This document shows, piece after piece, positions 25,770-34,548 of a stretch of DNA of 64,000 bases. The notes below the pieces were generated by a model. It did no database searches. It saw only the letters and a program-made list of their open reading frames with translations, and had not been told where the DNA came from. Both the position numbers and the translations under genes were made by a program. The stretch is from Streptomyces sp. WMMC940 (GTDB taxonomy: Bacteria; Actinomycetota; Actinomycetes; Streptomycetales; Streptomycetaceae): the NCBI RefSeq assembly GCF_027460265.1, contig NZ_JAPZBC010000001.1, positions 4,816,001-4,880,000 of the forward strand, read 5' to 3'. Positions within the stretch are counted from its first letter, which is position 1, and each line of letters starts with the position of its first letter.

Positions 25770-26369
25770 TCACATGCCGCGATCTGGGCCGTACCAAGGG
25801 TCGGGACGTTCGTCGGCAGACATCGGGAGGTGCTGCAGTTTCACCGGGCCTGGATTGAAAGCCGAGCTGTTGGGGCCGGTCATGTCCTCACCGATCAGGT
25901 AGCGATAGAGCCATTCGGTGAAGCTCATGCGGTGCTCTGCCCAGGTTTCGTCGTAGTTGACCACGAGCCTGTTGGCATCGGCGGCTGCGTCAAGGAAGAT
26001 CGTCTCTCCTCGATCGGTGCTCGCGATCGGCCATAGGCCGTTGCGGGTGCCGAAGCTCAACTCCCCGAGTCCGAGGAGTTGTCGGGGGTCCTCGTCCGCG
26101 TCGAGGTCGAGTTCGTCCCAGGGCACCTCTGACCACGCCCGGATGGTGTCCCGTATCCACTGGACCAGGTTCCAGCGCTCGGTCGCGGGGTGGGACAAGT
26201 ACAGGTGGCCGTTGAGTTGGATCGGGGCGTATGCGTCGACGATCACCTGGTAGTCGGGTGGCAGCCGTATGCCGAGACCGGCGTGGAGGCGGTGCCATGC
26301 CGACGGCTCTGCATAGCGGTTCTGGGCCGGTCCGAGCATCGCCATGGTGGCAGTCAGGTAGTCGGTCAA
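25770..26369 (-). CDS. SMI1/KNR4 family protein (immunity-like)
   Basis: 199-aa cytoplasmic protein with the SMI1/KNR4 (SUKH) layout: an N-terminal WHRLHAGLGIRLPPDYQVIV segment, PIQLNGHLYLSHPA, a helical WNLVQWIRDTIRAW part, then LGLGELSFGTRNGLWPI and a C-terminal FTEWLYRYLIG helix. SUKH proteins often neutralise secreted polymorphic toxins. The start is TTG 26369 or ATG 26345; the frame continues upstream but loses homology. It lies near a type-VII-like operon but is separated from it by a broken ISL3 transposase, so it may be an orphaned immunity gene. Confidence 0.72.
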   Translation of the reverse strand: MTDYLTATMAMLGPAQNRYAEPSAWHRLHAGLGIRLPPDYQVIVDAYAPIQLNGHLYLSHPATERWNLVQWIRDTIRAWSEVPWDELDLDADEDPRQLLGLGELSFGTRNGLWPIASTDRGETIFLDAAADANRLVVNYDETWAEHRMSFTEWLYRYLIGEDMTGPNSSAFNPGPVKLQHLPMSADERPDPWYGPDRGM

Positions 26370-26489
26370 GCGATACCTCGATGGTATGGATGGACGCTGG
26401 GCAACAGGCCGGCGCCGGGCCACCCGGCGCCCGCAATCGAGCCCGGACACCGAAACGGTACGCCGACGAAACCGACGGACCCTCACGGG

Positions 26490-26899
26490 GTGTCCGTCAT
26501 ACGGGTCGAGCGGCTTGAGGACGGCACCCGCCGGGTGCATCTGGCCACGGCGGAGGAAACGGCTCGCGCCTGCCCGGAGTGCGGGGCCTTCGCCTGGTAG
26601 GTGAAGGGCACAGCCCGGACCCGTCCTCGGGATCTTCCCTACGGGGAGCGCGGGCTGGTGCTGTTGTGGCACAAGCGCCGCTGGTGGTACCGCGAGCCGA
26701 AGTGCCCGAGGAAGTCGTCTACCGAGAGCGTCGCCCAGATATACCGGCCGGGGCGCGGATCACCGCCCGGCTGCGCCAGGCGGCCGGGCGCCGGCTGCGC
26801 GATGCCGGCTTGGTCATCCAGGCCGCCCGCGACCTGCATCTGGCCTGGCCGACGGTGATGGGTGCCTTCCGCATATCGGCGCACGCCTTCATGGCGTGA
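26490..26899 (+). pseudogene. ISL3-family transposase remnant (N-terminal part)
   Basis: The translated fragments read VHLATAEETARACPECGAF, then an in-frame TAG at 26598, then TRPRDLPYGERGLVLLWHKR with REPKCPRKS, matching the zf-ISL3 zinc ribbon. A frameshift follows, and the next frame gives IPAGARITARLRQAAGRRLR and DAGLVIQAARDLHLAWPTVM, the helix-turn-helix part. The DDE catalytic domain is absent. This is a dead transposase with a nonsense codon, a frameshift and a 3' truncation. No inverted ends were recognised. Confidence 0.75.
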
Positions 26900-26967
26900 G
26901 CCGCCAAGTGGTCGATGACCAACCGCCGCAGACCACCGGGGCAGGAGAGGAGAGTCCTTCGCCGGGC

Positions 26968-27210
26968 TCAGTGTTCCTTCGCGTACGTCACGATCCACGC
27001 GACTGTGAGCGTCACTCCGAGCACACCCGCCGCGAAGAATCCGAGGACCGGCAGGATTCCGGATCCCTCGAGCAGTCTTCTGACGGCGCCCGCGAAGCCG
27101 ACCACCGAGGCGCCGATTCCGAGGAGGAATGTGCGATGCCCTCTGGGTTTCAGCCAGTTGGAGGAGAAAGGTCCGCGGTATGAGGTGGGTTTGTTGCTCG
27201 CGTGCTTCAT
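26968..27210 (-). CDS. Small membrane protein
   Basis: 80-aa protein with two hydrophobic helices (TFLLGIGASVVGFAGAV and ILPVLGFFAAGVLGVTLTVA) and a basic N-terminus. Its ATG overlaps the stop of the preceding type-VII-like gene (27207-27210), so the two are probably coupled. No family is recognised. It could be a membrane partner or immunity protein of the effector-like protein upstream. Confidence 0.65.
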   Translation of the reverse strand: MKHASNKPTSYRGPFSSNWLKPRGHRTFLLGIGASVVGFAGAVRRLLEGSGILPVLGFFAAGVLGVTLTVAWIVTYAKEH

Positions 27211-28160
27211 TTGTTGTACTCCACCCGGGGCGGTGCATCGGGGGCGAGAATCTTTTCGTCGCCCGGCTCCTTGTTTGATCCCGGCGGGGTGTAATAGAAG
27301 TCGACCACGGTGGCCACGACCGCTACCGGTGCGCCGAATACCTTGCCGCCGAACTTGCCCAGTATGTTCACCGCGGACGGTTTACGGTGCAGCCCGCCGC
27401 CGCCGATGTTCTTCTCCAGGCCGCCGGCGACCAGGCCGGCAGATGCCGAGGGCGCACCACCCATGAAGTACTTCCAGCCCTTGTCCATGTCACCGCGCAG
27501 GAAGTACTCGCCACTGTTCATCCACGAGCGGTAGCTGAGGAATTCGGCCACCGGCTTGATGGTGCCGCTGCCCCACTTTGGCTCGGGCTGGTGCTGCAAC
27601 TCGTCCAGCCTCATTTGCGCTTCGTTGGCCGCGCCCGCCGCCGCGTCCTTCAGTGAGCCGTAGTGCAGGCTGTTGAATTCGCGGCTGTCCTTGGTGAGGT
27701 TCGCCAGGCCCCAGGCACAGGCCGCGTCCGCGTCCACCGCGCGCTGGAGCACGGCCTCCATCCGTTTGAGGAGCGCCTCGGCCGCGCCTTCGTCGGCGTC
27801 GGAGTCCTCCCGGTAGCCGACGGCGCCATCGGGGGCGATGGTGAGGCCCTTGGGCGGGTTCTCGTAGATCGCCTTCAGGTCGGCCTTGGCCTTGGTGAAC
27901 GTGCTGTGGGCGTCCTTGAGCAGATTGAGGATGCTCTCGGCTTGCGTCACCGCGTCCTGGAACTCGTACGCCGTCCTCGTCACGAACGGCTTGGTGACGT
28001 TGGCGTTCTTGCCCTTCCAGGCCGTCCCCTGTGCGTAGGTGCCCATATCCCCGGCGCCCTTGGCGAGTTCCTTGAGCTTCTTGAGCATGGCGACCCAGTC
28101 GTCGATCGCCTCGTCGAGCGGCTTCGTCTTCAGATTGAGAAGCTGCTGGAACACCAGCAT
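27207..28160 (-). CDS. Type VII secretion-associated (WXG100-like) long protein
   Basis: 317-aa protein whose N-terminal half (about 1-190) is helical and resembles Streptomyces ESX/WXG100-like substrates: MLVFQQLLNLKTKPLDEAID, GTAWKGKNANVTKPFVTRTA, then AVTQAESILNLLKDAHSTFT. The C-terminal part (about 200-317) is Gly/Ala-rich with a hydrophobic VFGAPVAVVATVVDFYYTPP segment and no recognisable toxin fold. The ATG at 28160 has a weak ribosome site. It is encoded between a 162-aa helical partner and a small membrane protein. The role as a secreted effector is inferred; no EccC-type ATPase is in the window. Confidence 0.65.
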   Translation of the reverse strand: MLVFQQLLNLKTKPLDEAIDDWVAMLKKLKELAKGAGDMGTYAQGTAWKGKNANVTKPFVTRTAYEFQDAVTQAESILNLLKDAHSTFTKAKADLKAIYENPPKGLTIAPDGAVGYREDSDADEGAAEALLKRMEAVLQRAVDADAACAWGLANLTKDSREFNSLHYGSLKDAAAGAANEAQMRLDELQHQPEPKWGSGTIKPVAEFLSYRSWMNSGEYFLRGDMDKGWKYFMGGAPSASAGLVAGGLEKNIGGGGLHRKPSAVNILGKFGGKVFGAPVAVVATVVDFYYTPPGSNKEPGDEKILAPDAPPRVEYNK

Positions 28161-28228
28161 GGGTACCTCGCCTAGCGACTAGAACCTGTACGCGGGTGGG
28201 GGGAAGGGGGGCCGGGGAGTGTGGGGGA

Positions 28229-28717
28229 TCACATGATCGGGCCCTGCGGCTTCGTCACCGAAGGTGCGCCGGAGTCGGCGGGCCTCTCCTCGGGCACGTC
28301 GTAGTACTTGGAGATCTTTGACGCGCCGACCTGAGCGGCGACCCACTCGTCGTCCTTCTTCTTCGACGCCTTGGTGAAATCAAGATGGTTGGAGATGTGT
28401 GCGCAAGCGTCGAGCAGCGTCCCGACCTGCTTCTCCCACACCTTGGCCGCATCGGTCAGCGCCTTGCCGGTCTCGAAACCGTCTGCCGTCAGGCTCGTAC
28501 CGGCGGCCTTGCTCGTGGTCTGGGCGTGTTTCCCGTCGGCATTCAGGTTGTTGTGCAGCAGATAGGCAGAGTGGCCGATCTTGCCCAGCTCGTCGTCGTA
28601 GATGACGAGGTCGCCGTCGGACGGTGAAGGGTGCGGGTCCATCGTCGGCGCACCGTTCAGCTGCATACGGGCAGCGGCCGCCGCCTTGAGACCGGCCCAC
28701 TCTTCTTCGAAAGACAT
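28229..28717 (-). CDS. Helical partner protein of a type VII-like operon
   Basis: 162-aa protein beginning MSFEEEWAGLKAAAAARMQL, a start typical of a Streptomyces family found just before ESX/WXG100-like genes. It has DGDLVIYDDELGKIGHSAYL, LTDAAKVWEKQVGTLLDACA and HISNHLDFTKASKKKDD, and no signal peptide. The ATG at 28717 follows CCAGGAGGG, a strong ribosome site; an upstream in-frame start at 28825 is not supported. It is the first gene of a three-gene minus-strand operon ending at 26968. It probably co-folds with or chaperones the 317-aa protein; this is inferred from context. Confidence 0.7.
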   Translation of the reverse strand: MSFEEEWAGLKAAAAARMQLNGAPTMDPHPSPSDGDLVIYDDELGKIGHSAYLLHNNLNADGKHAQTTSKAAGTSLTADGFETGKALTDAAKVWEKQVGTLLDACAHISNHLDFTKASKKKDDEWVAAQVGASKISKYYDVPEERPADSGAPSVTKPQGPIM

Positions 28718-28829
28718 GACCCTCCTGGCGACAGGATGTGACGTGCAAGATCCGATTATTGACCGATCTTGCCGCACGTCGCATCCAGCAACCCGCGTCA
28801 TATCCTCAGAAGTTGGATATATCAATCCG

Positions 28830-29610
28830 TCACAAGTCAGTGACAGCGACCGCCGCCTGCGGCCGGATGGGCAGCCGGTTGACCGGCCTGCCCGTGGCCG
28901 CGCGCACCGCGGAGGCCACCGCCGCCGGGGACGTCACCACCGGCACCGCACCCGCGGCCTTCGCCCCGAAGGGCGCGACGACATCCCGCTCCTCCACCAG
29001 TTTCACGATGCGGATGTCCGGGGCGTCCAGGAATGTGGGGAGGGCGTACCCGGTGAGGTCCGGGTGGCGGAGCAGGCCTCGGGTGGTGCGGAAGTTCTCC
29101 GTCAGGGCCGTGCCGACGCCCTGGGGGATGCCCGCCTCGATGCGGTGGCCAGTTGGGCCGGATTCAGGACGCGGCCCATGTCCTGCCACCGCCATCTCGA
29201 CCACGCGGATGGAGCCGATTTCGATGTCGACGTCCACAACCGCGCGGATCGCTCAGAAGGCCAGGCCCACGAAAGCGTCACCCTGGCCCGCCTCGTCCAG
29301 TGGCTCCGTGGGGCGGGGCGGCCTGGGCCGTCGCCCACAGTTCCTTGCCGTCCATCGCCTCGGTGACCGTCGTGGAGAGCACGCCGTCGTGCGAGGTGAT
29401 CTTGCCGTCGGTGATCTGGAGAAGCTCCGTGGACATACCTCACTTGTGGGCCAGGGGTGGAGGAGCCGGGTACGGACCATCTTGGCGGCCCGCTCGACCG
29501 CGCCGCCCGAGACCCAGGTGTGGCGGCCGTGGGCCGCCGGGCCCGCCGCGGGCTGGTCGGTGTCGACCGAGACCACTCGGACCGTTGGGGATCTACGGCA
29601 GTTTCCGTAG
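28830..29610 (-). pseudogene. Xanthine dehydrogenase-type molybdenum subunit, decayed C-terminus
   Basis: Minus-strand fragments match the C-terminal end of the molybdopterin-binding subunit of xanthine dehydrogenase. One frame gives VRVVSVDTDQPAAGPAAHGR and TWVSGGAVERAAKMVRTRLL. A second gives a degraded middle. A third, starting near 29237, gives GTALTENFRTTRGLLRHPDL, ALPTFLDAPDIRIVKLVEER and GAKAAGAVPVVTSPAAVASA. The three pieces lie in different frames and the N-terminal two thirds of the protein are missing. It is a relic, not a functional gene. Confidence 0.75.
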
Positions 29611-29797
29611 TTGGGGCGTGACCGCCGTCCTCCCTGCTTTCGGGAAATCATCGTTGACCGACAGTCGTAGATCATGGAAGAGTCGTGTCCGCACAGCGGC
29701 CAAAAGCCTCAAGTGTGCAAGGGGAATTGGCCCGTCCGAATGGGGATGTGAGTCCGTACTCCTTGCTCGATTCACGCCGTCTGGGGGAAACAGAACC

Positions 29798-30250
29798 ATG
29801 CGTATCTTCAAGAAGAGCACACTCACGAGCGTCGTCGGACTGACGACCACAGCCGTCGCAGCGCTCGTCCTTGCCGTACCGGGGACGGCACAGGCAGCGC
29901 CCAGCGCTTACTGGAAGGTTGACTGCGACAAGTCGGCCGCCACCAACGACCCTGGCGCCCACGACCTTCTTGCCACCATTTGGCGGTCGAACGACGCCAC
30001 CAAGGGCGCTCGCGCGTCCTTCAAGGCAAGCAGTGAGACGCTGAGCATCAGCAACTGGTCGAGGGCCATGATGGGCTACAAGCTCCAGTGGACGACGGCA
30101 AACGGCTCTCGTATCGAGAGGACCTGGGAATTCGACCTCGGCTCCGGTAATTCGAAGACCGTGGACTTCGATATTCCGGAAGGGCGTACCGTTTACCTGT
30201 CGGTCGGGACCCCCGGTGGTAGCACGGCCCACTGTTCGGGTAAGGCGTAA
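29798..30250 (+). CDS. Small secreted protein of unknown function
   Basis: 150-aa protein with a clear signal peptide (MRIFKKSTLTSVVG then a hydrophobic run, cleavage at AQA-APS) and a mature part of about 117 residues. Two cysteines (in KVDCDKSAA and TAHCSGKA) could form one disulfide linking the ends. The mature part looks beta-rich (GYKLQWTTANGSRIERTWEF, RTVYLSVGTPGG). The ATG at 29798 follows GGGGGAAA. No family is recognised. It stands alone beside the decayed dehydrogenase fragment and is followed by a hairpin. Confidence 0.75.
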   Translation: MRIFKKSTLTSVVGLTTTAVAALVLAVPGTAQAAPSAYWKVDCDKSAATNDPGAHDLLATIWRSNDATKGARASFKASSETLSISNWSRAMMGYKLQWTTANGSRIERTWEFDLGSGNSKTVDFDIPEGRTVYLSVGTPGGSTAHCSGKA

Positions 30251-30290
30251 TGCCTCAGCGGTGCCGCTTCGCGGCCAGGTGACTGAGGCA
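30251..30290 (+). terminator. Terminator of the secreted-protein gene
   Basis: TGCCTCAG and CTGAGGCA form a perfect 8-bp outer stem, starting directly after the TAA stop, with a GC-rich inner part. Confidence 0.6.
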
Positions 30291-30352
30291 GATGCCGACG
30301 TGAGGCTCTGATCCTCGAACCCGGCTGTGACGCGATTGCGGTCATCGAATTC

Positions 30353-30389
30353 CTGTGGGTCAGGGAGGGAGATCCTTTCTGGCCCACAG
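30353..30389. terminator. Second hairpin in the 30.3-kb spacer
   Basis: An 11-bp stem (30353-30363 with 30379-30389, one G-U type pair) closes a 15-nt loop. It may be a back-up terminator. The remaining 290 bp up to 30684 show no supported gene. Confidence 0.45.
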
Positions 30390-30683
30390 GCGTTCTCTCA
30401 TGCCTCCATCCCGCCCACCGCCTCTCGGCCGCATGACGCGCCGGGGACGCGGGTGGGGTGCGTGGGGCAGCCGGGCGTGCCCCGGGCGTCGGGAGGCCGC
30501 GGGCGGTGCGCCCGGGGACGCCGCACGCGCCCGATCGGTGCCAGGACGGCGTTCGTCATCCCTCTCGCCGCCGCCTCCGGCACCCCGGACCGCGCTCTCC
30601 GGCCGGCCCCGGGCGGGGGGCCGTCGGGGCGCCGTCCGTGACCGGCGTACGCGGTCGCACCGGCGCCCGCCGATAATGGCCGG

Positions 30684-31550
30684 GTGGCGAGAAACAGACA
30701 GCGCGGTCGGTCGGAGGTGGCGGAAGGGGTCGTCGAGTCCGTGGACGGAGGGCTCGCCGAACTGGTACCCGACCGCGACCGGCCCCACGGCTGGACGCTG
30801 CTGATCGACGGAGCGCCCCAGTCCCACGTCGATCTGGACGATCCCGCGCTGCTGACCTTCGAGTACCAGCGCCGTCTCGGGCACGTCATCGATCTCGCCG
30901 CGCCCGCCGGCCGGTCGCTGCACGCCGTCCACCTCGGCGGTGGCGCCTTCACCCTCGCGCGGTACCTCGCGGCGACCCGTCCGCGCTCCACCCAGCAGAT
31001 CGTCGAGGTGGACGAACGCCTCGTCCGCCTCGTCCGCGACCGGCTCCCGCTCGACCCGGGCGCCCGGATACGGGTCCGCTCCGTCGACGCCCGCGCCGGA
31101 CTCGGCAAGCTCCGCGACGGCTGGGCCGACCTCGTCATCGCCGACGTCTTCAGCGGTGCGCGCACCCCGGCGCACCTGACCAGCACCGAATTCCTCGCGG
31201 AGGTGCGGCGGGTCCTGAAGCCCGGCGGGACCTACGCCGCCAACCTCGCGGACGGCCCGCCGCTCGCCCATCTGCGTGGGCAGATCGCCACCGCGGCGAC
31301 CGTCTTCCCCGAACTCGCCCTCGCCGCCGACCCGACCGTGCTGCGCGGTCGGCGCTTCGGCAACGCCGTGCTGGTGGGCTCGGACCGGCCGCTGCCCGTC
31401 GCCGAACTGACCCGCAGGGTGGCGAGCGACCCGCACGCCGGACGGCTCGAACACGGCAAGGCGCTCAAGGACTTCACCGGCGGCGCGGTCGCCGTGACCG
31501 ACGCGGCGGCCAGACCCTCTCCGGCGCCGCCTTCCTCGGTCTTCCGCTGA
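30684..31550 (+). CDS. Spermidine synthase-like SAM-dependent methyltransferase-fold protein
   Basis: 288-aa soluble protein of the spermidine-synthase-like family. The Rossmann core has SLHAVHLGGGAFTLARYLAA (glycine-rich loop), QQIVEVDERLVRLVRDRLPL (acidic residue at the end of beta-2), VRSVDARAGLGKLRDGWADL and VIADVFSG, matching the layout of SpeE-like proteins. The DDL/polyamine pocket is not clearly conserved, so a true polyamine synthase is doubtful. The start is GTG 30684. It stands alone, with no partner genes. Confidence 0.82.
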   Translation: MARNRQRGRSEVAEGVVESVDGGLAELVPDRDRPHGWTLLIDGAPQSHVDLDDPALLTFEYQRRLGHVIDLAAPAGRSLHAVHLGGGAFTLARYLAATRPRSTQQIVEVDERLVRLVRDRLPLDPGARIRVRSVDARAGLGKLRDGWADLVIADVFSGARTPAHLTSTEFLAEVRRVLKPGGTYAANLADGPPLAHLRGQIATAATVFPELALAADPTVLRGRRFGNAVLVGSDRPLPVAELTRRVASDPHAGRLEHGKALKDFTGGAVAVTDAAARPSPAPPSSVFR

Positions 31551-31637
31551 GGGCCGGCCGCCGTCGCCGAGGCACCCCTGCCGTGCCGGGGGCCCGGGGC
31601 TCCGGGGGCGCAGAACCTCAGGGTTCTCCAGTGGTCC

Positions 31638-32192
31638 TCAGCGTTCCTCGATCTCCACGCGCGGCGCCGTGTCGTGCCAGGTGCAGAAGACGTCGATCTC
31701 CCGGCCGTTCAGCGAGAACGTCACCCGGATATAGGTCGGCTGCTTCCAGATCTGCATCGTCCAACTGCCCGACGGGGTCGCCGAGACCAGCTCGGCCGAG
31801 CTGGGCCCGATGTCGAACGCGACCCGACCGCCCTCGACCGTGTAGCTCTTCACATTGCCCGAAGGCGGTGGCGACCAGGGGCTCTTGCCCGTGCCGGGCG
31901 GCGCCTGCGGCTTCTCGGCAGGCGGAGTCGCCGCCGGAGAACCGCCGCCTCTCCCCGGCTCGTCGCCCGACGACGGAGCCGGAGCCGGAGTGCCGGGGTC
32001 CCGCGTCGGGGACGAACGGGTCGGGGAAGGCTGCGGCGTGCGGGCGTCCGCCGTGATGGGCAGGGCCCGCGGCCGGTCGTACGCCGTGCCCGCCATCACG
32101 GTGTGCACACCCCACCACGAGAGCGTGACCGCCGCGCCCGTGGCGAGCGACCACGCCACGGCGTGTACGAGTCCTCTCCGCATCCGGGCCAT
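31638..32192 (-). CDS. Membrane-anchored or secreted protein beside a two-component system
   Basis: 184-aa protein. An N-terminal hydrophobic segment (MRRGLVHAVAWSLATGAAVT, then LSWWGVHTVM) is followed by a Pro/Ser/Thr-rich linker (about 45-100) and a compact beta-like C-terminal domain (KSYTVEGGRVAFDIGPSSAE, TMQIWKQPTYIRVTF). It has one cysteine and no lipobox. The ATG at 32192 is chosen; frame-extending starts overlap the divergent regulator gene. It is transcribed divergently from the response regulator, so it may be a target or accessory sensor of that system. Confidence 0.65.
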   Translation of the reverse strand: MARMRRGLVHAVAWSLATGAAVTLSWWGVHTVMAGTAYDRPRALPITADARTPQPSPTRSSPTRDPGTPAPAPSSGDEPGRGGGSPAATPPAEKPQAPPGTGKSPWSPPPSGNVKSYTVEGGRVAFDIGPSSAELVSATPSGSWTMQIWKQPTYIRVTFSLNGREIDVFCTWHDTAPRVEIEER

Positions 32193-32260
32193 ACTGCACC
32201 ACGCCCGCAGTCCCTGTCCCACGGGGACTCCGTTACTCCGGATGGCGTACGGTGCCGCCC

Positions 32261-32950
32261 ATGGCAAGTGTGCTCGTGGTCGAGGACGACCAGTTCGTGC
32301 GATCCGCCCTCATCAGGCACTTGACCGAGGCCTCCCACACCGTCAGGAGCGTCGGGACCGCCCTGGAGGCGCTGCGCGAAGTGGCCCATTTCCGCTTCGA
32401 CGTGGTGATTCTCGACCTCGGACTCCCTGATCTCGACGGGGCCGAGGCGCTGAAGATGCTGCGCGGAATCACCGACGTACCCGTGATCATCGCGACCGCG
32501 CGGGACGACGAGACGGAGATCGTGCGGCTCCTCAACGACGGCGCGGACGACTACCTCACCAAGCCGTTCTCGGTGGAACACCTGTCGGCGCGGATGTCGG
32601 CCGTGCTGCGCCGGTCGCGCACCGCCGCGGACGAGGCCCCGCCCAGCAGGGTCATCCGGGTCGGCGGGCTGTGCATCGACCCGCTCCGCCGCCAGGCGGA
32701 ACTGGACGGCGACCGACTCGATCTGACCCGGCGCGAGTTCGATCTGCTCGCCTTCCTCGCCGGGCGTCCGGGTGTCGTCGTACCCCGTAAGGAGCTCCTC
32801 GCCGAGGTGTGGCAACAGTCCTACGGGGACGACCAGACCATCGACGTGCATCTGTCCTGGCTGCGGCGGAAGCTGGGTGAGACCGCCGCGCGCCCCCGCT
32901 ATCTGCACACCCTCCGCGGTGTCGGGGTGAAACTGGAGCCGCCGAGATGA
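32261..32950 (+). CDS. OmpR/PhoB-family response regulator
   Basis: 229-aa regulator. The receiver domain (residues 1-120) has the acidic pair in VLVVEDDQFV, the phospho-acceptor Asp in VVILDLGLPDLDG, Thr in IIATARDD and Lys in YLTKPFSVEHL. A C-terminal winged helix (about 135-229) has DLTRREFDLLAFLAGRPGVV and the TIDVHLSWLRRKLGE recognition helix. The ATG at 32261 is chosen; GTG 32252 is possible. Its stop overlaps the kinase start (ATGA), so the two form a coupled pair. The following chitinase gene is a plausible target. Confidence 0.9.
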   Translation: MASVLVVEDDQFVRSALIRHLTEASHTVRSVGTALEALREVAHFRFDVVILDLGLPDLDGAEALKMLRGITDVPVIIATARDDETEIVRLLNDGADDYLTKPFSVEHLSARMSAVLRRSRTAADEAPPSRVIRVGGLCIDPLRRQAELDGDRLDLTRREFDLLAFLAGRPGVVVPRKELLAEVWQQSYGDDQTIDVHLSWLRRKLGETAARPRYLHTLRGVGVKLEPPR

Positions 32951-34356
32951 GATGGGCCCTGGTCAGGGTCTCCCTGGCGGTCACCACCATGGTCGTGCTG
33001 GCCTTCGCCGTACCGCTCGGGCTCGTCATCGAGGAGATGGCCAGGGACCGGGCGTTCTCCAACGCCGAGCGGCAGGCCGCCGCGATCGGACCGACGCTGT
33101 CCATCACCACCGACCGGCGCCAGCTGGAGCGCGCCGTCGCCTCCACGCAGGCCGGTGCGGCGGGGCGGATGGCCGTGCACGTGCCCGCCTCGGACGAGAC
33201 CGGTGGCCAGGAGTTGGAGATCGGCACCCGGCGGGCCGCGGTCAAGGACCTCGCCACCACGCAGCGCATCGGCCGCGCGTCCATCACGGAGGTCACGGAC
33301 GGCTCCGCGCTGCTCCAGCCCACCGCGCTCAGCTCGGGGAAGATCGCGATCGTCGAGGTGTACGTACCGGAGGACGAGGTCGGCAAGGGTGTGACCACGG
33401 CCTGGCTGGTGCTCGCGGGCGTCGGTGCGGCGCTGGTCGTCGGCTCCGTCGCCGTCGCCGACCGGCTGGGTGTACGGATGGTGCGCCCCGCCCAGCGGCT
33501 CGCGGGCGCCGCGCACGACCTCGGCGAAGGGCGTCTGGGAGCACGGGTACCGGAAGAAGGGCCCACCGAACTACGCTCCGCCGCAGTCGCGTTCAACTCC
33601 ATGGCCGACCAGGTCGTCCAGCTGCTCGCCAATGAACGCGAGTTGGCCGCCGATCTGTCGCACCGGCTGCGCACCCCGCTGACCGTGCTCCGGCTCAACG
33701 CGGCGTCACTGGGCACGAGCACGGCGGCCGACCAGACCCGGGCCGCGGTCGAGCAGTTGGAACGCGAGGTCGACACGATCATCCGTACGGCGCGCGAGGC
33801 CAAGCCGCAGACCCAGGCGACCGGGCCGGGCGCGGGCTGCGACGTCTCCGAAGTCGTGCGGGAGCGCATGGAGTTCTGGTCGGCGCTCGCAGAGGACGAG
33901 GGACGCAAGGTCCGCCTCGCCGGCGTGGACCGGCCGGTGCGCATCCCCGTGGCCAGGCCCGAACTCGCCGCCGCCCTGGACGCGCTGCTCGGCAACGTCT
34001 TCCGTCACACGCCGGAGGGCACGGCCTTCTCGGTGGACGTGCACAACGGCGAGGACGCCGTGATCGTGCTCGTCTCGGACGCCGGCCCGGGAATAGCCGA
34101 CCCGGAGGCGGCCCTGAGCCGCGGCAACAGCGGGGCCAGGGACGGCTCCACGGGGCTCGGCCTGGACATCGTGCGGAGGGTCGCCGAGTCGACCGGCGGC
34201 GATGTGCGCATCGGGCACTCGGTGCTGGGCGGTACGGAGGTCCGCATCTGGATCGGGCTCGCCGGGGCCTCGCAGCGTCCGCAGGGCCGGCTCGGCCACC
34301 GCACCAAGCGGCGCAGGAGGGGCGGGTCCGGGAGCCGCAGGGGCGCGGAGGTCTGA
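32947..34356 (+). CDS. Sensor histidine kinase
   Basis: 469-aa membrane kinase. A transmembrane helix near residues 7-28, an extracytoplasmic sensor loop (about 30-148), a second helix (about 150-172), HAMP (about 173-225), HisKA and HATPase domains follow in order. The phospho-accepting His239 lies in ADLSHRLRTPL, where the residue after His is Arg rather than the usual Glu or Asp, which could affect phosphatase activity. N box GNVFRHTPEG and G box SDAGPGIADP are present. The C-terminus ends in an Arg-rich tail. The signal is unknown. Confidence 0.88.
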   Translation: MRWALVRVSLAVTTMVVLAFAVPLGLVIEEMARDRAFSNAERQAAAIGPTLSITTDRRQLERAVASTQAGAAGRMAVHVPASDETGGQELEIGTRRAAVKDLATTQRIGRASITEVTDGSALLQPTALSSGKIAIVEVYVPEDEVGKGVTTAWLVLAGVGAALVVGSVAVADRLGVRMVRPAQRLAGAAHDLGEGRLGARVPEEGPTELRSAAVAFNSMADQVVQLLANERELAADLSHRLRTPLTVLRLNAASLGTSTAADQTRAAVEQLEREVDTIIRTAREAKPQTQATGPGAGCDVSEVVRERMEFWSALAEDEGRKVRLAGVDRPVRIPVARPELAAALDALLGNVFRHTPEGTAFSVDVHNGEDAVIVLVSDAGPGIADPEAALSRGNSGARDGSTGLGLDIVRRVAESTGGDVRIGHSVLGGTEVRIWIGLAGASQRPQGRLGHRTKRRRRGGSGSRRGAEV

Positions 34357-34432
34357 CACCGGAGGGGAAGGGAGCGCGGACCCCCTGCGCAGGGCGTGGG
34401 CACTGCGAGGGATTAACCGCCTCCGATGCCGT

Positions 34433-34450
34433 CCTTAAGCGCACCCTAAG
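34433..34450. promoter_or_regulatory. Tandem heptamers with 11-bp period upstream of the chitinase gene
   Basis: CCTTAAG (34433-34439) and CCCTAAG (34444-34450) are spaced by one helical turn, the usual layout of OmpR-family response regulator sites. They lie 77 bp after the kinase gene and 98 bp before the chitinase start. No dre site was seen here. The link to the adjacent regulator is inference. Confidence 0.4.
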
Positions 34451-34548
34451 AACCACAACGGCCGTCCGGATGGGGAGCTTTGTCCGTTCCGGGACCGCTA
34501 GCGTGCTGCCGCACCCCCACTTCCGTCACGCAGAGGCAGGCACACGCG

